Of a stretch of DNA of 37,507 nt, positions 8,995 through 16,748 are shown one piece after another. Location: positions 1 through 37,507 of the forward strand of contig NZ_FZPC01000047.1 of NCBI RefSeq assembly GCF_900187975.1, given 5' to 3'. Under the pieces are notes generated by a model that was given only the letters and a program-made list of their open reading frames with translations, did not search any database and was not told the DNA's origin. Numbering within the stretch: the first letter of the stretch is position 1; the number at the start of each line of letters is the position of its first letter. The DNA comes from Pseudomonas delhiensis. GTDB lineage: Bacteria > Pseudomonadota > Gammaproteobacteria > Pseudomonadales > Pseudomonadaceae. Position numbers and translations under genes: made by a program.

Positions 8995-10272
8995 TCAGTG
9001 GCGCCCGCCGTTCCTGTCCCGCTCCGGGAGCGTGCCGGGCAGCACCAGGCCGTCGGGCAGCCAGAGCCGCTCCAGGTTGCGGAAGCCCCAGCGCGCCGGG
9101 TCCTCGCGCTGCACGATGCGGTCGTAGATGCGCACGTCGGCCAGGTCGCGCAGCTCCTTGGCGATCGCCTGGCGCCGGTGGGTGCAGAAGAACACCTTCA
9201 CCTGCGGGCGCGTCAGGTTCTCCGGGTTCTGCTGGACCACCACGCCAAGCTGCCCGGACTCCAGGCGCACCAGGCTGCCGATGGGGTAGATGCCGATGGC
9301 CTTGACGAACGCCTGGAACAGCTGCGGGTCGAAATGCCCCTCCCAGCTGGCCATGCGCGCCAGGGAGCCGGCGGCTTCCCAGGCGCACTTGTAGGGGCGG
9401 TCCGAGGTGATGGCGTCGTAGACGTCGCAGATCGCCGCCATGCGGGCCAGCAGGCTGATCTGGTTACCCGCCAGGCGGTGCGGGTAGCCGGTGCCGTCGT
9501 AGCGCTCGTGGTGGTGCAGGCACACGTCCAGCACCTGCGCCGACAGGCGGGTGTGCTGGCGCAGTATCTCGTGGCCGCGCTCGGGGTGGGTGCGCATGAT
9601 GGCGAGTTCGGCTTCGTCGAGCTTGCCGGGCTTGTTGAGGATCGCCGGCGGCATGGCCATCTTGCCGATGTCGTGGAGCATCCCGGCCAGGCCGGCCTCG
9701 CGCTGGGCCTCGACGTCCAGGCCGAGCTGCCGGGCCAGGGCCACCATCAGCGCGCACACCGTCACCGAGTGCATGTAGGTGTATTCGTCCTTGTTCTTCA
9801 GCCGGGCCAGGCTGATCAGCGCCGAGGCGTCGCGGGCCAGCGAGGCGCAGATGTCCTCCACCAGCGGCAGGCACAGGTCCAGGTCGATCGCCCGGCCCAT
9901 GCGGGCCTCGTGGAACAGGCCGATCAGGGTCTTCCTGGAGCGTTCGAGGATGCGCGCGGCCTCGTGGAATTCGTCCGGGTAGCTGGGCGGCGGCGGTTCG
10001 ATGACGGGCTCGATGACCAGGCCGGCGATGCCTGCGGCAGGCGCAGCGGGGCTTTGCGCCGGCGCTTGGGCATCGGCGGTGCCGGTGACGCCCAGGCCGC
10101 GCGCATCGTCGATCCATAGCCACTGCACGCCGCTGTTCTGCAGGGCGCGAAGGTCGCCGGGGTTTTCCAGCATGAAGCGGGTCTTCCAGAAGGGGTGGGA
10201 AAGCCAGTTGCCCTCCAGCGACTGGATGAACATTCCCAGGCGAACCTGGTCGGTGTGGATCCGCTTAAGCAT
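8995..10272 (-). CDS. HD-GYP domain c-di-GMP phosphodiesterase (DUF3391 + HD-GYP)
   Basis: This 425-residue protein has an N-terminal region of about 130 residues (MLKRIHTDQVRLGMFI...) of the DUF3391 type often found before HD-GYP domains. The HD-GYP domain follows, with the metal motif HDIGK, then HPERGHEIL, HHERYDGTGYP and ICDVYDAITSDRPY. All signature residues of an active phosphodiesterase are present, including the GYP that marks the c-di-GMP class. The ATG at 10272 has AGGTG seven bases upstream; the open frame runs further but with no family resemblance. No membrane segments are seen, so it is cytosolic. It faces away from the two-component block and may tune c-di-GMP for the nearby pilus genes (inferred). 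Confidence 0.92.
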   Translation of the reverse strand: MLKRIHTDQVRLGMFIQSLEGNWLSHPFWKTRFMLENPGDLRALQNSGVQWLWIDDARGLGVTGTADAQAPAQSPAAPAAGIAGLVIEPVIEPPPPSYPDEFHEAARILERSRKTLIGLFHEARMGRAIDLDLCLPLVEDICASLARDASALISLARLKNKDEYTYMHSVTVCALMVALARQLGLDVEAQREAGLAGMLHDIGKMAMPPAILNKPGKLDEAELAIMRTHPERGHEILRQHTRLSAQVLDVCLHHHERYDGTGYPHRLAGNQISLLARMAAICDVYDAITSDRPYKCAWEAAGSLARMASWEGHFDPQLFQAFVKAIGIYPIGSLVRLESGQLGVVVQQNPENLTRPQVKVFFCTHRRQAIAKELRDLADVRIYDRIVQREDPARWGFRNLERLWLPDGLVLPGTLPERDRNGGRH

Positions 10273-10320
10273 GGGGCACCTGTGGGCCAAGGGCTGTCTT
10301 CGTCGAGTGCCATTATCTCG

Positions 10321-10337
10321 GCGCCAGGAAGTGGCGC
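10321..10337. promoter_or_regulatory. Inverted repeat in the HD-GYP / REC-AraC divergent promoter
   Basis: GCGCCA-N5-TGGCGC is a perfect inverted repeat in the 186-base gap between two divergent genes. It could be an operator for the REC-AraC regulator or another factor. No clear -35/-10 pair could be assigned. Confidence 0.3.
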
Positions 10338-10458
10338 TTCTGCCGGAGCGTAGAGGCCCTTTGCCAGCGGGGAAAATATTTTCGTCGAATACGGAAAACC
10401 CGCTCTGTAATGGCAAAGTAACGGTCGGTCGGAGACTGACGTGTAGGAACTCATCGGA

Positions 10459-11250
10459 ATGCCGAGCTTTATTCCCGATGTGCTGGAGGGGCAGCGCATC
10501 CTGGTCGTCGATGACGTCGAGAGCGAGCGCCGGCTGCTCGCCGAATACCTGCAGCAGCGGGGCTGCCGCATCTACCTGGCGAGCAACGGCCAGGACGCCT
10601 TCAAGAAGGTCCAGCTGGTCAACCCGGACCTGGTGCTGATGGATGTGCTGATGCCCGTCTGGGATGGCCTGACCTGCTGCCGGATGATGCAGGCCAACGC
10701 CCACACGCGGAACATCCCCGTGGTCTTCCTGACCGGCGCCTGCACCCCCGAGGAGCGCGTCCAGGGGCTGCTCGTCGGCGCCGTCGACTACATCTCCAAG
10801 CCCTTCAACCTGGAGGAGGTGCGCCTGCGGCTGACCATCCACCTGCGCCGCTGGGGCACGGACAGGCAGGCCGAGTCCACGCCGCTCAACCACGTCGGCA
10901 ACCTCGACAGCATCCTGTTCCAGTCGGCCCGCCAACTGCTGGTGCGTTCGCTGTCGCACACCCCGGAGCTGCAGGAGCTGGCGGACGCCGTGGGCACCAA
11001 CAGCAAGCGCCTGAACGAGGCCTTCCGCCAGTGCGTGGGGGTGACGGTGTTCGAGTACCTGCGCGAGGAGCGCATGAAGGAGGCCTGCGTGCTGCTCAGC
11101 GGCACCGGCCTGCCGATCCAGGCCATCGCCCTGGAAGTGGGCTTCACCAGCGGCGCCAACTTCTCCACCGCCTTCCGCGAGCGCTACGGCCTCTCGCCCA
11201 GTCAGTTCCGGCAGTCGCGCCTGGACCTGGAGCCCGGCGATGCGCCCTGA
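10459..11250 (+). CDS. Response regulator, receiver plus AraC-type DNA-binding domain
   Basis: This regulator has 263 residues. The receiver domain (about 12-130) has the acidic pair Asp18-Asp19, phospho-acceptor Asp62 in LMDVLMP, the switch Thr in FLTG and Lys in SKPF. The C-terminal part (about 160-255) is an AraC/XylS double helix-turn-helix, with ELADAVGTNSKRLNEAF as the first and AIALEVGFTSGANFSTAF with YGLSPSQFR as the second. The next gene, a hybrid histidine kinase, starts inside its last codons (11-base overlap), so the two are translationally coupled and are likely partners. Its targets are unknown. A divergent HD-GYP gene lies directly upstream. Confidence 0.93.
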   Translation: MPSFIPDVLEGQRILVVDDVESERRLLAEYLQQRGCRIYLASNGQDAFKKVQLVNPDLVLMDVLMPVWDGLTCCRMMQANAHTRNIPVVFLTGACTPEERVQGLLVGAVDYISKPFNLEEVRLRLTIHLRRWGTDRQAESTPLNHVGNLDSILFQSARQLLVRSLSHTPELQELADAVGTNSKRLNEAFRQCVGVTVFEYLREERMKEACVLLSGTGLPIQAIALEVGFTSGANFSTAFRERYGLSPSQFRQSRLDLEPGDAP

Positions 11251-13918
11251 CCCCCGCGCCGCCTTCACCGCCCTGCTGGGGTGCCTGGCGCTGCTGCTGG
11301 TGGTGGGCGTGTCGCTGCTGCTCAACCGTGGCGACCTGCAGGAACCCCACATCGACCTGACCCGCGCCGCCCAGGTGCTGGAGGAGGCGCCCGGCCAACT
11401 GCTCACGCCGGCGCAGGCCTGGCGGCTGCAGGGCTGGCAGCCGGCCGATGCGCGAAGCCTGGCCGCGCCGCGGCGGGAGTCGACGCTGTGGCTGCGCCTG
11501 CGGCTGACCAACCCGGACGCCATCGCCTGGGAGCGCTGGCTGGAAGTGGCGCCCTGGCGGGTCGGCGAGGTCGACCTGTACCGCCTGGATGCGGCCGGCG
11601 AGCGCGTCGTCGGGCACTGGCACATCGGCCCGTCGGTGCCCCTGGCCGAGCGCTCGCTGCACAGCCGGCGCAACCTCCTGCCGGTGGCGCTGGCCCCGGA
11701 GGAGAGCCGCGAGCTGCTGCTGCGGGTGCACAGCGAGAACCGCCGGAGCCTGGCCCTGAACCTGTGGGACATGGGCGCCGTGCTGGCCCAGGACAACCTC
11801 GAGCAACTGACCCAGTCGATGCTGCTCGGCTGCGTGCTCACCCTGGCCGTGCTGCTGTTGCTGCGCCTGGACTGGAGCTTCGCCATGCTCGCCCTGTGGC
11901 TGGGCGCCGCCTACGCGATGGAGGCGGAAAAGGAAGGCTACCTGGCCTTCCACCTGTTCAGCGGGCTGTCCGCCCATGGCCCGGGCATGCGCATCGCCTT
12001 CTGGCTGGTTTCCCTGGTCGGCTTCCTGGTCGCCGCGCGGCGCCTGCTCGGCCTGGCCGGGCAGGGCACCTGGCGGCGCCTGTACCTGGCCGGCATCTTC
12101 GCCTGCCTGGCGCTGCTCGTCGCCCTGCCGGTGCTCGGGAACAACCAGGCGCGCACGCTGAACCTGGCGCTGAGCCTCTGCGTCCTGGCGTGCTGGCCGC
12201 TGTCGCTGCTATCCCTGCGGCTGCGCGGCGACTTCTGCCGGCAGGTCCTGGTGGCGCTGTTCCTGCTGAGCTGGGCGGAAAGCTTCTGGTTCACCCTTTC
12301 CTACGTGATCAACCGGGGCTACAGCGGGCTGTTCAGCATCGATGCGCTCATGCTCCGGCTGAGTGTCATCGTCGGCATCATCGGCCTGTTCAGCCTGCAG
12401 CAGCAGATGCGCAAGCAATGGATGGAGCGGGAGAGCCTGCAGAGCGAGCGCCGGCAGAACGCCCGGCTGGAGGAGGCGGTCTCCCGGCGCACCGCGGAGC
12501 TGCAGGCGGCGCTGGTGAAGGCCAAGGACGCCAACCAGGCGAGGGTCGAGTTCCTCGGGCGGGTCAGCCACGACCTGCGCTCGCCGCTGACCTCCATCAT
12601 CGGCTATGCCCAGCTGCTGCAGGAGGAGGGCGGGCGCGGCACCCGCAAGGCCGGTGTCATCCTGCGCAGCGCGAGCCACATGCTGGCCCTGGTCAATGAT
12701 CTGATCGACCATGCCCGCGGCGTTTCCAGCGACCAGCTGGACGTCCAGCCGGTCTACATCCACGGCCTGCTCGACGCGGTGGCGATGGACGCGCACATCC
12801 TCGCCCGGCGCAACCGCAACGCGTTCCGGCTGACGCTGGCCGGCGACATCCCCACGGTGCTGCAACTGGATGCCAAGCGCCTGCGCCAGGTGCTGATCAA
12901 CCTGCTGGACAACGCCGCCAAGTTCACCCACGACGGGCGCATCGGCCTTCAGGTGGAGGCCACCGAGCGCGCGCCCCAGGCTGGCCTGGCGCAACTGCGC
13001 TTCTGCGTGAGCGATACCGGCTGCGGCATTCCCGCCGAGGACCTGCCGAAACTCTTCACGCCGTTCTTCCGCGGCGCCGGCGGCGACGTCGAGGGCGCCG
13101 GGCTCGGCCTGGCCATCGTCGAGCACTGGGTCCAGCTCATGGGCGGGCGGGTGAGGGTGCAGAGCGCGCCCGGCGAGGGGACCCGCGCCAGCTTCGAGCT
13201 GACCCTGGCCGTCGGCACCGAGCAGGACATGCAGCAGCCGCAGCTGTTCGACCTGCCGATGAAGACCCTGCCCGTGCGCGGCGAGGGGCGCCTGGTCTGG
13301 GTCGTCGAAGACAACGCCGACATCCGCGACATGCTGGTGGACCTGCTGGTGGCCAGCCGCTTCCGCGTCGAGGCGGCCGTCGACGGGGGGGATTGCCGGG
13401 AGCGCCTGATGGCGCCGGGCGGGCAGCGACCGGACCTGGTCCTGACCGACTACCTGATGCCACGCTGCAATGGCGGCGAGCTCCTGCGGGCGCTGCGCGA
13501 ACGCTGGCCCGACCTGCCGGTGGTGCTGATGTCCGCCACCCAGCAGACCATGCAGAGCCTCGGCCAGGCCGGCGGGCTGCCGTTCGACGCCAGCCTGGTG
13601 AAGCCCATCAGCCTGGCCGACCTGGGCGCCACGCTGGCCCAGCTGCTGCACCTGCGCGGCGGCCTGGGCGCCGTGGATGAAAAGCATGACCGCCGTCAGG
13701 AAGCCCTTGCCGAACAGTTGAAATCCTTGACGCCAGGGCAGCAGCAACAACTTCAGGCACTGGTGGAAGCCGGTGCCGTCACCGACCTCATCGAGTGGAG
13801 TCGAACACTCGCCGATTCCTGCCAGGGGTTGGCGGTGCACTTGCGGGAACTGGCAGAAACAGGGGACCTGGACTCCATAGAAAAAACGATGGGCTGGTTG
13901 CTGGAAAGCGGCCAGTGA
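11240..13918 (+). CDS. 7TMR-DISM hybrid histidine kinase with C-terminal receiver
   Basis: This is an 892-residue membrane sensor kinase. An N-terminal segment (about 9-30) leads to a periplasmic domain of the 7TMR-DISMED2 kind (about 35-180). Seven membrane segments (about 195-395) and a coiled-coil linker follow. The kinase has His444 in VSHDLRSPL, the N box LINLLDNAAKF, G1 DTGCGIP and G2 GAGLGLAI. A receiver domain (about 685-810) has Asp737 in LTDYLMP. The last 80 residues are helical and resemble a common tail of such kinases; they lack the His of an HPt domain. The start overlaps the REC-AraC gene by 11 bases. The ligand is unknown; DISMED2 domains resemble carbohydrate-binding modules. 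Confidence 0.93.
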   Translation: MRPDPRAAFTALLGCLALLLVVGVSLLLNRGDLQEPHIDLTRAAQVLEEAPGQLLTPAQAWRLQGWQPADARSLAAPRRESTLWLRLRLTNPDAIAWERWLEVAPWRVGEVDLYRLDAAGERVVGHWHIGPSVPLAERSLHSRRNLLPVALAPEESRELLLRVHSENRRSLALNLWDMGAVLAQDNLEQLTQSMLLGCVLTLAVLLLLRLDWSFAMLALWLGAAYAMEAEKEGYLAFHLFSGLSAHGPGMRIAFWLVSLVGFLVAARRLLGLAGQGTWRRLYLAGIFACLALLVALPVLGNNQARTLNLALSLCVLACWPLSLLSLRLRGDFCRQVLVALFLLSWAESFWFTLSYVINRGYSGLFSIDALMLRLSVIVGIIGLFSLQQQMRKQWMERESLQSERRQNARLEEAVSRRTAELQAALVKAKDANQARVEFLGRVSHDLRSPLTSIIGYAQLLQEEGGRGTRKAGVILRSASHMLALVNDLIDHARGVSSDQLDVQPVYIHGLLDAVAMDAHILARRNRNAFRLTLAGDIPTVLQLDAKRLRQVLINLLDNAAKFTHDGRIGLQVEATERAPQAGLAQLRFCVSDTGCGIPAEDLPKLFTPFFRGAGGDVEGAGLGLAIVEHWVQLMGGRVRVQSAPGEGTRASFELTLAVGTEQDMQQPQLFDLPMKTLPVRGEGRLVWVVEDNADIRDMLVDLLVASRFRVEAAVDGGDCRERLMAPGGQRPDLVLTDYLMPRCNGGELLRALRERWPDLPVVLMSATQQTMQSLGQAGGLPFDASLVKPISLADLGATLAQLLHLRGGLGAVDEKHDRRQEALAEQLKSLTPGQQQQLQALVEAGAVTDLIEWSRTLADSCQGLAVHLRELAETGDLDSIEKTMGWLLESGQ

Positions 13919-13992
13919 AGTCTTGAGTTTTACTTTTGAGAAAGGCGAGGCCCCGGCGGCTTGCATGCCCAGGGGGTTGAGTGGGGGGGAAA

Positions 13993-14805
13993 ATGAAAAA
14001 CAAAGAATTCCGGGCGTTCGAGGTGCTGGTCATCGATGACGAGCCCGAGGTCGCCTCGGAACTTTCAGAAGTGCTGGAGAGCGTCGGTTTCGCCTCGCTC
14101 GGTTGCAGTTCCATCGGCGAGGCGGTCGCGCTTTTCAGGAAGAACGCCAAGTTGCGGATACTGGTCTGCGACCTGAACCTGGGCCGCGAATGGGGCCTGG
14201 ACGCCATCCGGGAAATCAGGCGCGCGGTGGGGGACGACTATCTTTTCGAGGTCATCGTCCTGACCGGTTTCGGTGAAAGCGAAAAGGTGGTCGAGGCGAT
14301 GCGCGCCGGGGCCTCCGACTTCCTCATGAAGCCGGTATCGCCACAGGAGCTGATCGAGTCCGTGGAGCGCGTCGAGGGCAAGCTGCTGCAGAGCATCAGG
14401 CGGCAACGCAAGATACTGCACCTGAACGGGCGCCTCGAACACATAGCGGAGTCGCTGAACTCGCTGTTCCAGGATGTCAGCGCGATAAAGATGGATGTCC
14501 ACGGCGGCCAGGACGTATTCGGCCTGGCCGCGGACGAAGAAGACCGTTCAAGGAAGGTGGATATCAGCAGCCCGCTGTTCTGCAACCTGACGCAGCGCCA
14601 GCAGGACGTGGCGCAGTTGATCTGCAAGGGCTATTCGAACTACCGGGTGGCCCATGAACTGGGCATTTCCGAGAACACCGTGAAGCTCTACATCACCCAG
14701 ATATTCAAGCTGCTGCGCGTGAGCAACCGGACCCAGCTGGCCATGCTGCTCGCCGCCTCTTCCGTGGCGCCGGGGGGCATGGATGCCCGGGGTTCGCTGA
14801 GGTAG
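13993..14805 (+). CDS. PprB-like response regulator (receiver + LuxR-type HTH)
   Basis: This regulator has 270 residues. The receiver (about 9-130) has Asp-Asp in VIDDEPE, Asp60 in VCDLN, Thr in LTGF and Lys in MKPV. A helical linker of some 60 residues follows, then a LuxR/NarL helix-turn-helix (about 195-255) with LTQRQQDVAQLICKGYSN and ISENTVKLY. The size, the long linker and the neighbouring flp/tad genes fit PprB, the activator of the Flp/Tad and Cup genes in P. aeruginosa. A GGGGGGA site sits just before the ATG at 13993. The neighbouring minus-strand regulator is a paralogue, so which one is the true PprB counterpart is open. Confidence 0.85.
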   Translation: MKNKEFRAFEVLVIDDEPEVASELSEVLESVGFASLGCSSIGEAVALFRKNAKLRILVCDLNLGREWGLDAIREIRRAVGDDYLFEVIVLTGFGESEKVVEAMRAGASDFLMKPVSPQELIESVERVEGKLLQSIRRQRKILHLNGRLEHIAESLNSLFQDVSAIKMDVHGGQDVFGLAADEEDRSRKVDISSPLFCNLTQRQQDVAQLICKGYSNYRVAHELGISENTVKLYITQIFKLLRVSNRTQLAMLLAASSVAPGGMDARGSLR

Positions 14806-14826
14806 CCCGCGGCGAGGCCCGGGGCA

Positions 14827-15633
14827 CTACAGGTCCTGGTTCACCCGGCGCCGTGGCGACGACTTCAGCGCCAGCTGGGTCCTGTTGCTGAGCCCGGTGA
14901 GCCGCAGGGACTGGGAGACGTAGAGCTTCACCGTGTGCTCGCTGATGCCCAGCTTGCAGGCGATCTGGTAGTTGCTCAGGCCCTTGCCGATGAGCTTCAC
15001 CACGTCGAGCTGGCGCAGCGAGAGCTTGGCGAAGAACGGGTTGGCCAGCGGGTCTTCCGGCGCTTTCGCCCCGCCGCTGTCCATCGGCGCCTCGCCCTTC
15101 GCCGGCCTGGACGACGTGTTCACGTAGTTGATCGCCTTTTTCGCATCGCTGGCCAGGGACTTCAGGCTCTCGGTCAGCACGTCCAGCCTGGACTCCGCCT
15201 GGATGACCCGCTGGCGGTGGCGGACGCGCTCCTCCAGCCTGCCGGCCAGCTTCTCCAGCGAGGCCAGCAGCAGTTCGGGGTTCAGCGGCTTGGTGTGGAA
15301 GTCGGCGAAGCCGCTGCGCAGCACGTCGATCACTTCGTCCTTGCCGGCCCGCCCGCTGATGGTGATGGCCTCGAAGAGCCTTTCGCCGCCGGCCAGCGCC
15401 TGCATCTGCTCCAGCACCCTGGGGCCCTGGCAGTCCTGCAGGTCGAAGTCGAGGATCAGCAGGTCGATGCCGGGGTTGTCGCGGAACAGCGCCAGGGCCT
15501 GTGCCGCCGTGCCGGCGCCCAGGCAGCGGTAGCCGGCGCACTCCAGCAGGTCGACCACCTCTTCGACGATGTCGGGCTCGTCGTCGAGGATGAGTATCTG
15601 GTGCCCGTGCAGGTCCGCTTTTCTTGTCGCCAC
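14827..15633 (-). CDS. Second PprB-like response regulator (receiver + LuxR-type HTH)
   Basis: This 268-residue regulator has the same layout as the convergent gene next door. The receiver has the acidic pair in LILDDEPD, Asp62 in LILDFDL, Ser in place of the switch Thr (ISGR) and Lys in HTKPL. A long helical linker is followed by a LuxR-type helix-turn-helix with LSLRQLDVVKLIGKGLSN and ISEHTVKLYVSQ. The two share about the same motifs but differ widely in the linker, which suggests an old duplication. The start is a GTG at 15633 with AAGGTG upstream. It lies 42 bases after the stand-alone receiver gene on the same strand, so the two form an operon. Only 21 bases separate its stop from that of the convergent paralogue. 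Confidence 0.87.
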   Translation of the reverse strand: MATRKADLHGHQILILDDEPDIVEEVVDLLECAGYRCLGAGTAAQALALFRDNPGIDLLILDFDLQDCQGPRVLEQMQALAGGERLFEAITISGRAGKDEVIDVLRSGFADFHTKPLNPELLLASLEKLAGRLEERVRHRQRVIQAESRLDVLTESLKSLASDAKKAINYVNTSSRPAKGEAPMDSGGAKAPEDPLANPFFAKLSLRQLDVVKLIGKGLSNYQIACKLGISEHTVKLYVSQSLRLTGLSNRTQLALKSSPRRRVNQDL

Positions 15634-15675
15634 TGTCTCTACACCTTGTTGCGCAGGCCGGATGCCGCGCTGCGT

Positions 15676-16134
15676 TCAGCCGGATTGCAGGAGGTTGCGC
15701 GAGCGCAGTTCCAGGTATTCGCTCAGGTCCTGGAGCCGGTCGCGCTCCAGCTTCCTGCGCATGTGCGAGCGTATCCGGCTGACGAAGGTGCGCGGCTCCA
15801 CCGGCTTGGGGATGAAGTCGGCCGCACCCAGTTCGAAGCCTTCCAGCTCGGCCTCGGTGGTGTCCTCGCCGGTGAGGAAGATGAGGGTGATGTCCTTCGT
15901 CCGCGCATCGGACTTGATCGCTTCGCACAAGCGATGCCCGTTCATGCCCGGCATGCCCAGGTCGGCGATGACGATGTCCGGAAGGGGCAGTTCCTGCAAC
16001 TTGCCGAGGGCCTCGTGGCCGGAGCCTGCGGTTTTTATGTTGAAGAGACTTTCGAGCAACTCTGCCGTCGAGGCCAGTGCGTCGGGGTCGTCGTCAACGA
16101 GCAATATCAGGGGAAGTTCCGATCGGGTCAGCAT
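15676..16134 (-). CDS. Stand-alone receiver-domain protein
   Basis: This protein of 152 residues is essentially one receiver domain: Asp14-Asp15-Asp16 in LLVDDDPD, Asp58 in VIADLGMPGMNG, Thr in FLTGED and Lys in PKPVEP. A short charged helix follows (MRRKLERDRLQDLSEYLELRS). It has no DNA-binding or output domain. The ATG at 16134 gives a normal receiver N-terminus; a TTG at 16197 would add 21 residues with no family match. It is the first gene of a two-gene operon with the second PprB-like regulator. A role as phosphate sink, relay intermediate or protein-contact switch for the pilus is possible but is not shown by the sequence. Confidence 0.88.
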   Translation of the reverse strand: MLTRSELPLILLVDDDPDALASTAELLESLFNIKTAGSGHEALGKLQELPLPDIVIADLGMPGMNGHRLCEAIKSDARTKDITLIFLTGEDTTEAELEGFELGAADFIPKPVEPRTFVSRIRSHMRRKLERDRLQDLSEYLELRSRNLLQSG

Positions 16135-16323
16135 CGCGAGTCCGGAGTTCTGGGCAAGTTGGGTTGGTCTGTGTCCTTTTTCATTCAGGCTGGGCAAGGC
16201 TCGATCGCTTCAAGTTGCCCGGTTGCATGCGCGGATATTCATTGGGTTGCCCCACTTTCACAGGCCAGGACCCTTGCCGGTCTTGCCGAAGCCGTGGGGC
16301 GGAGCTATTGCCGCGGCGGAAGC

Positions 16324-16512
16324 TCAGAGCGCGTCGGAGATGCTCTGGAATACGTCAACCAGCTTGGGGCCGAGCTCGTTCAGAACGCCGATGATAGCCA
16401 CGGAGATCAGGCCGGCGATAACAGCGTACTCGATGGCGGTGGCCCCTTCCTTGTCCTTGGCGAATGCCTTCATGGAAGAGACGAGTTTGCGGAATTTCAA
16501 CTTTAAGTTCAT
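16324..16512 (-). CDS. flp: Flp-type major pilin
   Basis: This 62-residue prepilin is the subunit of the Flp/Tad fibre. A basic leader of 22-23 residues ends in DKEG, and the mature part begins ATAIEYAVIAGLISVAIIG. This is the Flp hallmark: processing after Gly, Glu at +5 and Tyr at +6, followed by a hydrophobic helix. GGAGG six bases before the ATG makes a strong ribosome site, fitting a highly made protein. The gene is divergent from rcpC across a 236-base control region, as in P. aeruginosa. The window does not encode the prepilin peptidase needed for cleavage. Confidence 0.95.
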   Translation of the reverse strand: MNLKLKFRKLVSSMKAFAKDKEGATAIEYAVIAGLISVAIIGVLNELGPKLVDVFQSISDAL

Positions 16513-16748
16513 GGTGCCTCCATTGCGGATATATTCTTAAATTCTTCGGCTCCCCGTACTTTTTGACAACCAGTAGAAAAGTCATAGTAGCTTCTGGTTG
16601 TTTTATTCCACATGCCGCCAAGGTAACTTGCCGCCTCCTCGCAAGGACGCTGAGTCTGCTGTCGGTTACTTGTTTTTCAAGTGCCCCCGAGACTTTCGTT
16701 ACTTGCTTCCTGAATGTGCTTTCCGTTGGCTGCAACGAAATCATTATC
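16513..16748. promoter_or_regulatory. Divergent flp / rcpC control region with phased repeats
   Basis: This gap is much more AT-rich than its neighbours. It contains an inverted repeat ACAACCAG (16566-16573) / CTGGTTGT (16594-16601) with a 20-base spacer. It also has three direct GT(A/T)ACTTG motifs at 16623-16630, 16665-16672 and 16698-16705, spaced 42 and 33 bases, close to whole helical turns. They look like binding sites for a response regulator, most simply one of the PprB-like proteins. On the flp strand, TTGTCA with an AT-rich AGAAT about 17-18 bases later is a possible promoter. Confidence 0.6.

Noticed and set aside
13690..13918. HPt domain at the end of the hybrid kinase
   Set aside because: The helical tail lacks the phospho-accepting His and its surrounding motif.
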